From NCBI RefSeq assembly GCF_004358095.2, contig NZ_SMZJ02000005.1, forward strand, positions 186,001-250,000: 64,000 bases of DNA. The letters are read 5' to 3'. Every line of letters begins with the position of its first letter. The stretch's first letter is position 1. Positions 44,631-53,380 of this stretch are shown in pieces. Position numbers and translations under genes: made by a program. The notes below the pieces were generated by a model. The model was not told the DNA's origin. It saw only the letters and a list, made by a program, of their open reading frames with translations, and did no database searches. The stretch is from Seonamhaeicola sediminis. Its GTDB lineage: Bacteria > Bacteroidota > Bacteroidia > Flavobacteriales > Flavobacteriaceae.

Positions 44631-45981
44631 TTACTTTTTCTTTTTTTTCTGCTTCACGCTTTCTTACAATTCGTTTTGACAATCTGAAATACTGTACCAA
44701 TGGGATATGAGACGGGCATACATAAGAACATGAACCACATTCAAAGCAGTCCATTAGATTATAGTTAGAAGCCATTTCATCATATGCCTCAAATTTTGCC
44801 AGTATGCCCAATTTTGATGGGTTCAATAAAATAGGGCAAGCATCAACACAGGCACCACACTTAATACAGGGGTATGTTTTGGGAGACCTTTTAATATCCT
44901 TTTTTGTAAAGACTAAAATACCTGAAGTTCCCTTTACAATAGAGATATCAAGGTTTGAAACAGCTACGCCCATCATGGGACCACCCATGTAAACTTCACT
45001 TATTTCTTCATCAACGCCAACCTGCTCCAGAACAAAACGTAAAGGGGTGCCTATTGGGATGGTGTAATTTCCTTTTTTTCTAACTCCAGGACCGGTTATA
45101 GTAATTACCCGTTCCTGTATGCCTTGACCATGAGGTAATAATCTACCAATCTCGGCAGTGGTAGCTACATTTACCACAACCACACCAACTTCTATTGGAA
45201 GCTTTCCTGAAGGAATTTCTTTACCTAAAGTTGCAGTTACAAGCATTTTCTCAGCTCCTTGAGGATATTTTACTGGAAGCACTTGTACAGAAACAGGCAA
45301 TCCTTCTGGAATATACTTATTTAAATGATTAGCGGCATCTTGCTTATTGGATTCAATGCCAATAATTGCTTTTCTGGCTCCTGTAGCTTTTAATAAATAT
45401 TTAATTCCTGTGAAAATGTCAGTTTCTTGTTCTAACATGACCCGGTGGTCTGTTGTCAAATAGGGTTCACATTCAATTCCATTAATAATTAATGTTTCAC
45501 ATTTTTTACCATCAGGAACTTTTAACTTTACATGTGTTGGAAAAGCAGCACCACCCAATCCTACAATTCCCGCATTTTGAATTCCCTGAAGAATTTCTTC
45601 GGGAGTAGCGGTATCTGGATCAATTGGTTCTCCTTCAAGAACTTCTTGGGTTGAAGAAGGAAAGGCTTCAAGAAAAATACCTTGAGACATTTTTCCTGAA
45701 ATGGTAGGAACATTTGCAATTTTTCTAATAGTTCCGGAAACCGGGGCGTGTAAAGGCACGGAAACATAACCTCCAGCTTTAGCCAACAACTGTCCACGAT
45801 GCACTTCCTGTCCTTCACGAACAACTATTTGTGATGGTGCACCTATATGTTGCCCCATTGGTAAAATAATAACCGGAGGAAATGGAAATTGCTTTATAGG
45901 CAATTTATTGGTTTCCTCCTTACTTTCTGGAGGATGGATACCGTGTTTAAACGTATTTTTATGAAAATTGAAAAACGCCAT
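44623..45981 (-). CDS. rnfC: Rnf complex NADH-side subunit RnfC
   Basis: Cytoplasmic subunit that exchanges electrons with NAD(H). The N-terminal SLBB/Complex1-51K-like part has a Gly-rich region GLGGAAFPTHVKLKVP (about residues 142-157). Two 4Fe-4S motifs lie near the C-terminus: CIKCGACVDACP and CFECGSCSYVCPSHIPLVQY. The length of 452 aa is normal for Rnf C. It is the first rnf gene and follows the PFOR gene by 15 bp. An NADH-dehydrogenase identity is excluded by the neighbours. Confidence 0.94.
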   Translation of the reverse strand: MAFFNFHKNTFKHGIHPPESKEETNKLPIKQFPFPPVIILPMGQHIGAPSQIVVREGQEVHRGQLLAKAGGYVSVPLHAPVSGTIRKIANVPTISGKMSQGIFLEAFPSSTQEVLEGEPIDPDTATPEEILQGIQNAGIVGLGGAAFPTHVKLKVPDGKKCETLIINGIECEPYLTTDHRVMLEQETDIFTGIKYLLKATGARKAIIGIESNKQDAANHLNKYIPEGLPVSVQVLPVKYPQGAEKMLVTATLGKEIPSGKLPIEVGVVVVNVATTAEIGRLLPHGQGIQERVITITGPGVRKKGNYTIPIGTPLRFVLEQVGVDEEISEVYMGGPMMGVAVSNLDISIVKGTSGILVFTKKDIKRSPKTYPCIKCGACVDACPILLNPSKLGILAKFEAYDEMASNYNLMDCFECGSCSYVCPSHIPLVQYFRLSKRIVRKREAEKKEKVNA

Positions 45982-45996
45982 TACACCATTTATATA

Positions 45997-48900
45997 TTAA
46001 TTATACTTCTCTCCTCGGCTAATCCATTTTTCCATATCCTTTGCCAATTTATCAGCAGGAAGTCCTGGGTGAATGACACCAGCTGTACATTTTTCGGCTG
46101 CTTTAACCAAATCTTCGTAAGGTCCTGCTTTAGGATTCTTTATAAACGCTTTGTTATCTGCATTGTATTCAAAAATGTTAGCGTTAATCTTAATGCATTC
46201 ATCACATGACGTACATTCATCTGTTTCTAACCATGGTGCCATATATTCTCCATTAGATGATTCCTGAACAGACCCATTATTGTTTTCTGATGGTTTTCCC
46301 AACGTCATTTTCAGAAAGTCGTTACCATTACCGCCACTTGCAAGTTGCATAAGTCCTTGAGCTATATTTCCAACCACTTCGTTTCTTATCTTTTCTTCAA
46401 GATTTTCTTCTTTTGGTTTTTCTATTTCTACGCCAGCAATATCACGTAGCATCAACCAGAAATCACGTCGTTCTTCACAAGAATCAACAATAGGTTTCGC
46501 CACTAGTACTCGGTTGAGTTTTTGATTTTTGTCTACTGCCCAGATATAAGGGAACCTCTCTTCGCGTTCGCTTTCATCTAATTCTAAAAAGTCTGCTAAC
46601 AGTATCATATTATCATTCCAGGCATTACGTGGCACTTTTCTAAAGTGTTTTCTAAATCGTGCTTCCGTTAATGCAAAGTCTGCAAACGTCATTGGTAATT
46701 CCATGCGTTGTTCCTGACCATATTCTAGATATTTTAGGCTGTACATTGGCCAAATTTTATCCATAGCTGGATTTCCTGATAAATCAAAAGCTTCTTTGGC
46801 TTTTATTCCATGATCTGGATTGTATTTGAATATGGGGTATGCTCTAGATTCAACAGCAAGTTTAGCCTGATGTGCACCTAAATCGTCTGCTACGCCATGT
46901 TCAGGTTGGCAGGTTGTGTATAGATTGAAAAGTGCAGGGCGCTTGGTCATTAAGCCATCAATAAATCCTTCAATCATTTGGCTTGTATTGGCCAATGTAG
47001 CTTGCATAACGTAGGTGTTCCTGTGAGCCATGGCAATAAGACCAATCTCTTTTCTAGGTTCGCTTTTTCCTTTCCATACTTTACCATATTGAGCCATATC
47101 TGAAACCTGACCAATAAATCCAGAAGTACATGCTTGACCACCTGTATTAGAATATACCTGTGTATCAACAATAATTACTTTAATTGGTTTTCCTGAAGCC
47201 ATAAGACGAGATAAGTTTTGGAAACCTATATCATACATAGCGCCGTCGCCTCCTAGTGCTACTACTGGTGGACAAAGCAACCATTCTTCATCGGTAAATT
47301 GTTTCCAAGTGAAGTAGGTGAAAAAGTCATCATGCTCATCAGGATCATATTTTCCTTTAAGCTCCAATTCTGCTTTACGAATTGTTCTAAAGCCATCAGC
47401 CATTTTCGCCATATGACCTTCAAAGATTCCCATGGCCATTGAAGGAGAGTCTTGGAATAAATGATTTGCCCAAGGAAATGGATATGGGTTAAACGGCCAC
47501 GTACTGCCCCAAACCGATGTACAACCGGTAGAGTTAAGCATACCCATGTTAGATCTACCTTTACCAGTAGTTCCATTGGTATATTTCCATCGGAGTTTTT
47601 TTAATTGAGCCAGCAATTGGGTGACGTCACGCAACCATTCCTGATCAATAGGTTCTCCACCTTGTTCAGATTCTAATCTACGAGTTATTTCAGCCATAGT
47701 TAAATCTGAATTTTGCATTTCAGTAACAATTTTAGACATGGTTTCAGAATCGGTTAATTTCACCGGATTCATTAACTTAATCTGAATATGTTTTTCTAAC
47801 TTATCTATTAATTCTTCCAAATACGCCATGTGTTTTTCAATACGCGGCTGCATAAGAGATTCAACTGTTGCCGTGAAAATATGTACTACAGATTTTTCAG
47901 AACAACCTAAACAAGCACCATCTCCACTGGCAAAATTCAAGTAAGCATCTTTATTTAAAAGGATGGTTTCTAGTGGCCCTATTTTTTCCTCAAGATTATC
48001 AATACGATTGAATTTTTGAGGCGTATTAGGTAGGTCTAACCAAAAATCCCATTCCTTGTTCAACCTTACAATAGAGCCTTCGGTTTGAGGTATTGTAATA
48101 AGAGCTCCATCATTACATACTTTTACACATTCCATACACCCTTTACATGTAGTAGGATTAATGGTTATACTGAATAACCCACCACTGTTTTCTTCTTTTT
48201 TCTCGTGTAAATCGTAATAAGGTCTGGTTAAAGCAAATTTAAACTCACCTAATTCATCTTTAAACCAATCGAATTCTTTGATTAATTCTGGACTGTTTTT
48301 AAACTCATCAAGCGTCATATCAATTGCATGTTGAATGAAATCATTAACGGTTTCTCCACTTTTTGAGGTAGAAAATAATTTCCGAACATGACCTTCCAGT
48401 TTTCTAACAGCTTTAGGTAGGTGTTCTACTTTTCCGTGACTCTTTTTCACACGTTTTACAATAGTGTCGAAAACATCAGATACTTCACTTACAAGTCCTG
48501 GTATAGCGGTATCCGGACAAATGGTGTAACAGTCACCGCAGGCAGTACAGTTGTTAGGAATCCATTCTGGATGTTCAAAACGAATACCTGTCATATCTCT
48601 AAATACAGATGAAACCGCAGGCATTACACTTAAACCAATGAAAGGATCGGTGAGGTTATCATTACCCATTCCTTTTAAGTAAAAGTTTCCTGTTTGCTCC
48701 CAGAAGCGATGAATATCACTAAGTTTTGATTCGCTCTGAGGAATGTCTTTTATCATCTTAGGGATAGGTACGCCTTCAACAACGCTTCCATTTTTCTTGT
48801 TTTTTGCACCAAGTACTTTATTATGAACTTCATGAACTTCATCAAAACCACGTTTTACAACACGCATATTATCATCAACAATACGTTGGCCTTTAGATCC

Positions 48901-50940
48901 AAATTTATCTTGTAATTGGTCCTCAATAGCTTTCAATAACTTTTCTTCTGAAAGACCAGATTTTTTCATTAGCGGTGAAGCAGCGAAAAATGCTCCTTGG
49001 AAAGCTATTCCTTGCATACGTAATTGTAGTTCAGGATCGGTGGCTTCTTCTCGTGCTATTTTAAATCCATCAATATAGAACACATGGATATCATTATCAA
49101 CGATTATTTTTTGATAGTGTTCTGGAATTTCTGCCCAAACTTCATCAGGGGTGTTTTTATCGCTTTGTATAATAAAACTACCTCCTTTTTTAAGTCCAGC
49201 TAGTGCGTTGGTGTGTTTAAATACATTAGGGTCTGGTGATAGAACCACATCTACAAAGTAATATTCACAATTTATTCTGATAGGTTCAGCAGCAGCAGCT
49301 AGGTAATAGGTAGTGGGTTGTCCTTTTTTCTCTGAACCATATTTTGGATTTGCTTTAATATTATATCCTAGTAACTCATATAGGGTCATCGCTAGATTCT
49401 TACCAGTTGTAATAGCACCCCAACCACCTATGGAGTGGAAACGTACGGTAATAGCATCTTTTGGCATGAGGTTAGGGTTTTCAGACCCCCTTACAGCCAA
49501 TTCCTTAACACGTGGGTAAGATTCTTCTATAGTTTCTTGATATGCTTTTTGCTTTGGTGAAGCAGGTACTTGCTTAATAAAATCTATGGACAAGTAGAAT
49601 TGTTTTTTATGTTTACCATTTGGTAACATATTTTCAATAGCTCCAATGATACCCTCAGGTTGCAAGTCTCGGCTACCTAAACCAAAAGCTCCTGAATATA
49701 TTGCAGGTATATCTGATAAAGAATATGAAGTTAGTTCAGGATAAGGTTTTTGTTTTTTGTTTATACCGTTTTCAATACACTTGTTTAATACAGAACGTAC
49801 TTCGCGAGTGATTGGAGAATCAACTGCTAATGGTTGATCAAGTCGTTCTAAGATAGTAACGGCTTTTTTACCTTTTAGTATGTCTCCTAGCATATCTGAT
49901 GGGAATGGTCTGAACATAACAAGGTCAACTACTCCAACTTTAATTCCGCGAGTTTCACGTAAATAATCTACAACTACTTCGGCGCTTGGCACTAAACTTC
50001 CTTGGCCTAATATAAGGTAATCTGCATCCTCTGCTTTATAAGTCATAACACGTTGATAGCGTCTGCCGGTAAGTTTGTAGTACTCCTCAAAAGCTTGATC
50101 TGTCAATGCTTGAATGTGATCAAAGAAGAACGGGCGTTGGGCGGCAACACTTTGCATATAAGAATCCTGATTTTGTACAATACCAGCCATTAATGGATTG
50201 TCTACATCCCAAATTTCAGGAATACGTCTACGTGTTTCGCCATAAATAATACGTTGGGCGGGTGTTGGAGTGTCAATGATATCATCAGGTCGCCCTAGGT
50301 ATTCTTTTATCAGTTCGCGTTCTGGTAATAGAAACGACTCTATTAAATGAGTAGTTAAAAACCCATCTTGTGCAATAATACCAGGGGTAAGTGCTAATTC
50401 TGCAATGCGGTGAGCAATGATATTCAAATCAGCAACATGTTGCGCTTTTTTAGCAAACATTTGAAAGAATCCAGTGTCATCAACAGCGTGATAGTCATCA
50501 TGTCCTGCGTGAACATTTAAAGTTGATTTAGTCATGGCACGAGCACCAATATTCAGTACATAGGTGAGGCGTTTACCAACGGCAGCATATAGCGATTCGT
50601 GCATATAAGCAATCCCCTGACCAGAAGAAAAGTTAGCTGCACGCAACCCCGTCATTGATAAACCTGCAGTAACTGCAGCAGCAGCATGTTCGCCTTCAGG
50701 TTCAACAAATATTAAAGGTTTATCAGAAATATTTAAGTGCCCTTTTGCAGCTGCATCTGCCCAATATTCACCCATTTGAGTTGAGGGTGTGATAGGATAT
50801 GCACCCGCAGCATCGGTAGATTCGCGTTCACACATAATTGCTGCCGTGTTTCCATCAGTAGCAATAGGTTTACCAGGATACTTAAACTCAGTTAACTTGT
50901 TCTTCTTACCTAATTTCTTTTTTAAAATCGACGTGCCCAT
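45997..50940 (-). CDS. nifJ: Pyruvate:ferredoxin (flavodoxin) oxidoreductase, very long form with C-terminal ferredoxin domain
   Basis: Oxidises pyruvate plus CoA to acetyl-CoA and CO2, reducing ferredoxin. Domains in order: TPP pyrimidine-type domain (DGNTAAIMCERESTDAAGAY, from about residue 28), gamma domain (RFHSIGGWGAITTGKNLA, about 500), a two-cluster ferredoxin part (CTACGDCYTICP about 797, CKGCMECVKVC about 930), CLGCSEKS (about 1005), the TPP domain (GDGAMYDIGFQN about 1228), and a terminal single-cluster ferredoxin motif (CTSCDECIK about 1572 with a later Cys). The 1647 aa far exceeds the usual 1170-1200. It heads the Rnf operon. Substrate inferred from family; another 2-oxoacid is possible. 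Confidence 0.92.
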   Translation of the reverse strand: MGTSILKKKLGKKNKLTEFKYPGKPIATDGNTAAIMCERESTDAAGAYPITPSTQMGEYWADAAAKGHLNISDKPLIFVEPEGEHAAAAVTAGLSMTGLRAANFSSGQGIAYMHESLYAAVGKRLTYVLNIGARAMTKSTLNVHAGHDDYHAVDDTGFFQMFAKKAQHVADLNIIAHRIAELALTPGIIAQDGFLTTHLIESFLLPERELIKEYLGRPDDIIDTPTPAQRIIYGETRRRIPEIWDVDNPLMAGIVQNQDSYMQSVAAQRPFFFDHIQALTDQAFEEYYKLTGRRYQRVMTYKAEDADYLILGQGSLVPSAEVVVDYLRETRGIKVGVVDLVMFRPFPSDMLGDILKGKKAVTILERLDQPLAVDSPITREVRSVLNKCIENGINKKQKPYPELTSYSLSDIPAIYSGAFGLGSRDLQPEGIIGAIENMLPNGKHKKQFYLSIDFIKQVPASPKQKAYQETIEESYPRVKELAVRGSENPNLMPKDAITVRFHSIGGWGAITTGKNLAMTLYELLGYNIKANPKYGSEKKGQPTTYYLAAAAEPIRINCEYYFVDVVLSPDPNVFKHTNALAGLKKGGSFIIQSDKNTPDEVWAEIPEHYQKIIVDNDIHVFYIDGFKIAREEATDPELQLRMQGIAFQGAFFAASPLMKKSGLSEEKLLKAIEDQLQDKFGSKGQRIVDDNMRVVKRGFDEVHEVHNKVLGAKNKKNGSVVEGVPIPKMIKDIPQSESKLSDIHRFWEQTGNFYLKGMGNDNLTDPFIGLSVMPAVSSVFRDMTGIRFEHPEWIPNNCTACGDCYTICPDTAIPGLVSEVSDVFDTIVKRVKKSHGKVEHLPKAVRKLEGHVRKLFSTSKSGETVNDFIQHAIDMTLDEFKNSPELIKEFDWFKDELGEFKFALTRPYYDLHEKKEENSGGLFSITINPTTCKGCMECVKVCNDGALITIPQTEGSIVRLNKEWDFWLDLPNTPQKFNRIDNLEEKIGPLETILLNKDAYLNFASGDGACLGCSEKSVVHIFTATVESLMQPRIEKHMAYLEELIDKLEKHIQIKLMNPVKLTDSETMSKIVTEMQNSDLTMAEITRRLESEQGGEPIDQEWLRDVTQLLAQLKKLRWKYTNGTTGKGRSNMGMLNSTGCTSVWGSTWPFNPYPFPWANHLFQDSPSMAMGIFEGHMAKMADGFRTIRKAELELKGKYDPDEHDDFFTYFTWKQFTDEEWLLCPPVVALGGDGAMYDIGFQNLSRLMASGKPIKVIIVDTQVYSNTGGQACTSGFIGQVSDMAQYGKVWKGKSEPRKEIGLIAMAHRNTYVMQATLANTSQMIEGFIDGLMTKRPALFNLYTTCQPEHGVADDLGAHQAKLAVESRAYPIFKYNPDHGIKAKEAFDLSGNPAMDKIWPMYSLKYLEYGQEQRMELPMTFADFALTEARFRKHFRKVPRNAWNDNMILLADFLELDESEREERFPYIWAVDKNQKLNRVLVAKPIVDSCEERRDFWLMLRDIAGVEIEKPKEENLEEKIRNEVVGNIAQGLMQLASGGNGNDFLKMTLGKPSENNNGSVQESSNGEYMAPWLETDECTSCDECIKINANIFEYNADNKAFIKNPKAGPYEDLVKAAEKCTAGVIHPGLPADKLAKDMEKWISRGEKYN

Positions 50941-51000
50941 AAGATGAGAATTTTAATGTATTATTTAGTGTTTTGTTGCCAATAACTATTATATAATGAA

Positions 51001-51025
51001 CCAACTGTTTTTTTTATACAGTTGG
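51001..51025. promoter_or_regulatory. Hairpin in the leader of the PFOR gene
   Basis: CCAACTGT (51001-51008) and ACAGTTGG (51018-51025) form a perfect 8-bp stem around 9 nt, 61-85 bp before the PFOR start codon. It could be an operator, a leader stability hairpin, or chance; a T run adjoining the loop gives no clear terminator reading in the gene's direction. Confidence 0.35.
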
Positions 51026-51248
51026 CAAATAAATAAAGCTTTCCATCTGACTAAATTCAGTACTATATTCACATCCTTACAATAGTACTCAAATCAGAAA
51101 GATTGAGTTTTCTGTTGATGGTTTGACAGTTTTTCAACAAAACTCTACAGTGTCATCTTCATTAATCGTTAGTGGGATTTAGTCAGCTATACTCTAGAAT
51201 ATATGTCAAAGCGGGATTTAAAGTTATTTAAATATAAGTTCTCATTTT

Positions 51249-51261
51249 ATGACATTTGTCA
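51249..51261. promoter_or_regulatory. Candidate operator upstream of the PFOR/Rnf operon
   Basis: TGACATTTGTCA (51250-51261), palindromic arms TGACA / TGTCA around TT. On the minus strand this reads ACAAATGTCAT, the same 11-mer as at 3244-3254 upstream of ric. It lies about 310 bp from the PFOR start, which is far, but the whole gap is gene-free. Confidence 0.4.
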
Positions 51262-51336
51262 GGAACAGCTAGAATGGTAGGATTACAAGAAGTTTTGAGA
51301 AGAAACTTATTCTGATAAAATAGATTGAAAGGGAAT

Positions 51337-51373
51337 AAAAAAAAGCCTCCATCTTAAAGAGATGAAGGCTTTG
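51337..51373 (-). terminator. Rho-independent terminator after tRNA-Leu
   Basis: On the minus strand, AAAGCCTTCATCT and AGATGGAGGCTTT pair (one G-T) around a 5-nt loop, followed by T runs. It begins directly behind the tRNA 3' end. Confidence 0.9.
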
Positions 51374-51455
51374 TACTCAAGGTGGGAATCGAACCCACAC
51401 TCCCGAAGGAACTGGATTTTGAATCCAGCGCGTCTACCAATTCCGCCACTTGAGC
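51374..51455 (-). tRNA. tRNA-Leu (anticodon CAA)
   Basis: Full cloverleaf on the minus strand, 82 nt. The acceptor arm pairs GCTCAAG with CTTGAGT (first pair G-U) with discriminator A at 51374. The D arm is TGGCGGAATTGGTAGACGCG, the anticodon loop TTCAAAA (anticodon CAA, reading UUG), and a variable arm TTCCTTCGGGAG marks the class II type of Leu tRNA. The T arm is GGGTTCGATTCCC. The 3' CCA is not encoded. A promoter and a terminator flank it. Confidence 0.96.
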
Positions 51456-51468
51456 GTTTTTAGGACAG

Positions 51469-51501
51469 CAAAAATAGCTTTTTTTTCTATTTTACGCACA
51501 A
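51469..51501 (-). promoter_or_regulatory. Promoter of tRNA-Leu
   Basis: On the minus strand, TATTTTTG (51469-51476) matches TAnnTTTG, with a TTG (51499-51501) 22 bp upstream of it. The predicted start point falls a few bases before the tRNA 5' end at 51455. Confidence 0.7.
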
Positions 51502-51541
51502 AAATACAGGTGAATATACTTTTCAGGTAAAAATAAATGTA

Positions 51542-51549
51542 TAAATTTG
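51542..51549 (+). promoter_or_regulatory. -7 promoter box of prs
   Basis: TAAATTTG is an exact match to TAnnTTTG, 51 bp before the prs ATG. The -33 region is weak (TTTTC, not TTG). Confidence 0.5.
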
Positions 51550-51600
51550 CACCTCGTTTAAAAAAGCAGTGCTTAAACACTAAAAAACAACACGTTAACC

Positions 51601-52542
51601 ATGCCTATTGTAATTACAGAAGCTAAAATTTTTGCTTGTACACAAAGTGTAGAGCTAGGAGAAAAAATTGCTAAAGCTTTTGGAGCCGAATTGGGTAATG
51701 TAATTACTTCTACCTATAGTGATGGTGAATTTCAACCATCTTATGAAGAATCTATACGAGGTACTAGGATTTTTATTATTGGGTCTACACATCCTAGCCC
51801 CAGAAATTTAATGGAAATGTTGTTAATGATTGATGCTGCAAAACGTGCCTCTGCTAGACATATAACAGCAGTAATGCCATATTTTGGATGGGCAAGACAA
51901 GATAGAAAAGATAAACCACGTGTGCCAATTGCTGCAAAAATGATAGCCAAAATGCTAGAAACGGCTGGTGCTACACGAATTATAACCATGGACTTACATG
52001 CAGACCAAATTCAGGGGTTCTTTGAGAAGCCTGTTGATCACTTGTTTGCATCTACCATTTTCCTGCCTTATTTAAGAAGTTTAAACCTTGACAACCTCAC
52101 TATTGCTTCTCCAGACATGGGAGGGTCTAAAAGAGCTTATGCCTATTCTAAGGCTTTAGAAAGTGATGTAGTTATATGTTATAAGCAACGAGCCAAAGCT
52201 AACGTGATTTCACACATGGAGCTCATTGGAGATGTTACTGGTAAAAATGTAGTACTTGTAGATGATATGGTAGATACGGCTGGAACACTTACAAAAGCTG
52301 CAGACTTAATGATTGAACGTGGTGCATTAAGTGTTAGAGCTATTTGTACTCATCCAGTTTTGTCTGGAAAAGCTTATGAAAACTTAGAAAATTCAAAATT
52401 AGAAGAACTTATAGTAACAGACTCTATTCCTTTAACACAAAAAAGTAATAAAATTAGAGTGTTAAGTTGTGCCAATTTATTTGCAGAGGTAATGGAGAAG
52501 GTTCACAACAACCAAAGTATAAGTTCAAAATTTGTAATGTAA
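51601..52542 (+). CDS. prs: Ribose-phosphate pyrophosphokinase
   Basis: Makes PRPP from ribose-5-phosphate and ATP for purine, pyrimidine, His and NAD synthesis. The class I signature YFGWARQDRKDKPRVPIAAK is followed by the conserved DLHADQIQGFF and the PRPP loop VVLVDDMVDTAGTL. The 313-aa length is normal. It precedes rplY by 24 bp on the same strand. Confidence 0.96.
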   Translation: MPIVITEAKIFACTQSVELGEKIAKAFGAELGNVITSTYSDGEFQPSYEESIRGTRIFIIGSTHPSPRNLMEMLLMIDAAKRASARHITAVMPYFGWARQDRKDKPRVPIAAKMIAKMLETAGATRIITMDLHADQIQGFFEKPVDHLFASTIFLPYLRSLNLDNLTIASPDMGGSKRAYAYSKALESDVVICYKQRAKANVISHMELIGDVTGKNVVLVDDMVDTAGTLTKAADLMIERGALSVRAICTHPVLSGKAYENLENSKLEELIVTDSIPLTQKSNKIRVLSCANLFAEVMEKVHNNQSISSKFVM

Positions 52543-52566
52543 ATTAATAATTAAATTTAAATAGAA

Positions 52567-53199
52567 ATGAAATCAATTACAATCAACGGATCTAAAAGAG
52601 AAAGCGTGGGCAAGAAAGCTACAAAGGCCTTACGTAATGCTGGACAGGTTCCTTGCGTATTATACGGAGGGGATAATCCAGTGCATTTCTCTGCACCTGA
52701 ATTAGCTTTCTCTAAACTGGTTTATACGCCTAGTGCGCATACAGTTGTAATTAGCTTAGATAATGGTGAATCTTTTAACGCAGTATTACAGGACATTCAA
52801 TTTCACCCTGTAACAGATGCAATTTTACATGTAGACTTCTATCAGTTATTTGAGGATAAAGAAATTTCTTTAAATATACCTATTAATCTTGTAGGTAACT
52901 CTAGAGGTGTTAAAAACGGGGGCGTTTTAAGAAGACCATACAGAAAACTTCGTGTTAAAGCATTACCTGCTAATTTACCAGATTTTATTGAGGTAGATAT
53001 TACCCCATTAAAAATTGGAGATAAAATAAATGTTGGTGATTTACAAAACGATAAGTACACCATTTTACATCCAGATAATAATGTAGTAGCTCAGGTTCGA
53101 ACTTCTAGAACAGCAATTGCTGATGAAGACGAAGATGAAGATGAAGAAACTACTGAAGAAGGAACTGAAGCAGCAGCAGAAGAAGCTACTCAAGAATAG
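52567..53199 (+). CDS. rplY: 50S ribosomal protein L25 (general stress protein CTC type)
   Basis: 5S-rRNA-binding ribosomal protein in the long CTC form. Residues 1-90 are the L25 domain ([26 protein letters not shown]). The middle region ([36 protein letters not shown]) is the CTC beta domain. The C-terminal tail of about 30 residues is strongly acidic ([14 protein letters not shown]). The length of 210 aa matches CTC forms. It is co-directional with prs and ends in a terminator. Confidence 0.94.
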   Translation: MKSITINGSKRESVGKKATKALRNAGQVPCVLYGGDNPVHFSAPELAFSKLVYTPSAHTVVISLDNGESFNAVLQDIQFHPVTDAILHVDFYQLFEDKEISLNIPINLVGNSRGVKNGGVLRRPYRKLRVKALPANLPDFIEVDITPLKIGDKINVGDLQNDKYTILHPDNNVVAQVRTSRTAIADEDEDEDEETTEEGTEAAAEEATQE

Positions 53200-53220
53200 A
53201 ACAAACCTATTAATTATAAA

Positions 53221-53251
53221 AAAAGCATCCCATTATCAGGATGCTTTTTTA
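53221..53251 (+). terminator. Rho-independent terminator after rplY
   Basis: Stem AAGCATCC / GGATGCTT with an 8-nt loop (CATTATCA), followed by T5-T6. It lies about 22 bp behind the rplY stop. Confidence 0.9.
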
Positions 53252-53269
53252 TTTTTACAAAACAATTAT

Positions 53270-53345
53270 TTGGGCGTTCCCTATCGGGTCGGGCTTTCCA
53301 CGTTACACGGTAACTTGTTGCAATCCCTAACGCAAACCAATTTAG
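53270..53345. repeat. GC-richer dispersed repeat-like segment
   Basis: The stretch TTGGGCGTTCCCTATCGGGT, CGGGCTTTCC and AATCCCTAACGC is richer in G+C than its surroundings and lacks an open frame. It resembles, from memory, a common intergenic repeat in Bacteroidota. Only one copy was seen in this window. Confidence 0.45.
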
Positions 53346-53380
53346 TCTCAAATTTGTAGCATTGTTCTAAACATTAAACC

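Larger units (their letters stand above)
50941..51336. other. Upstream region of the PFOR/Rnf operon
   Basis: 396 bp with no gene between the tRNA-Leu terminator and the PFOR gene. It holds an 8-bp-stem hairpin CCAACTGT / ACAGTTGG (51001-51025), the palindrome TGACA-TT-TGTCA (51250-51261) and several TGTCA-type half sites. No exact TAnnTTTG box was found on the minus strand, so the promoter is not located. Confidence 0.6.

Noticed and set aside
47262-47576. Minus-strand open frame inside the PFOR gene
   Set aside because: It is in another frame of a long, clearly coding gene and has the composition of a shadow frame.
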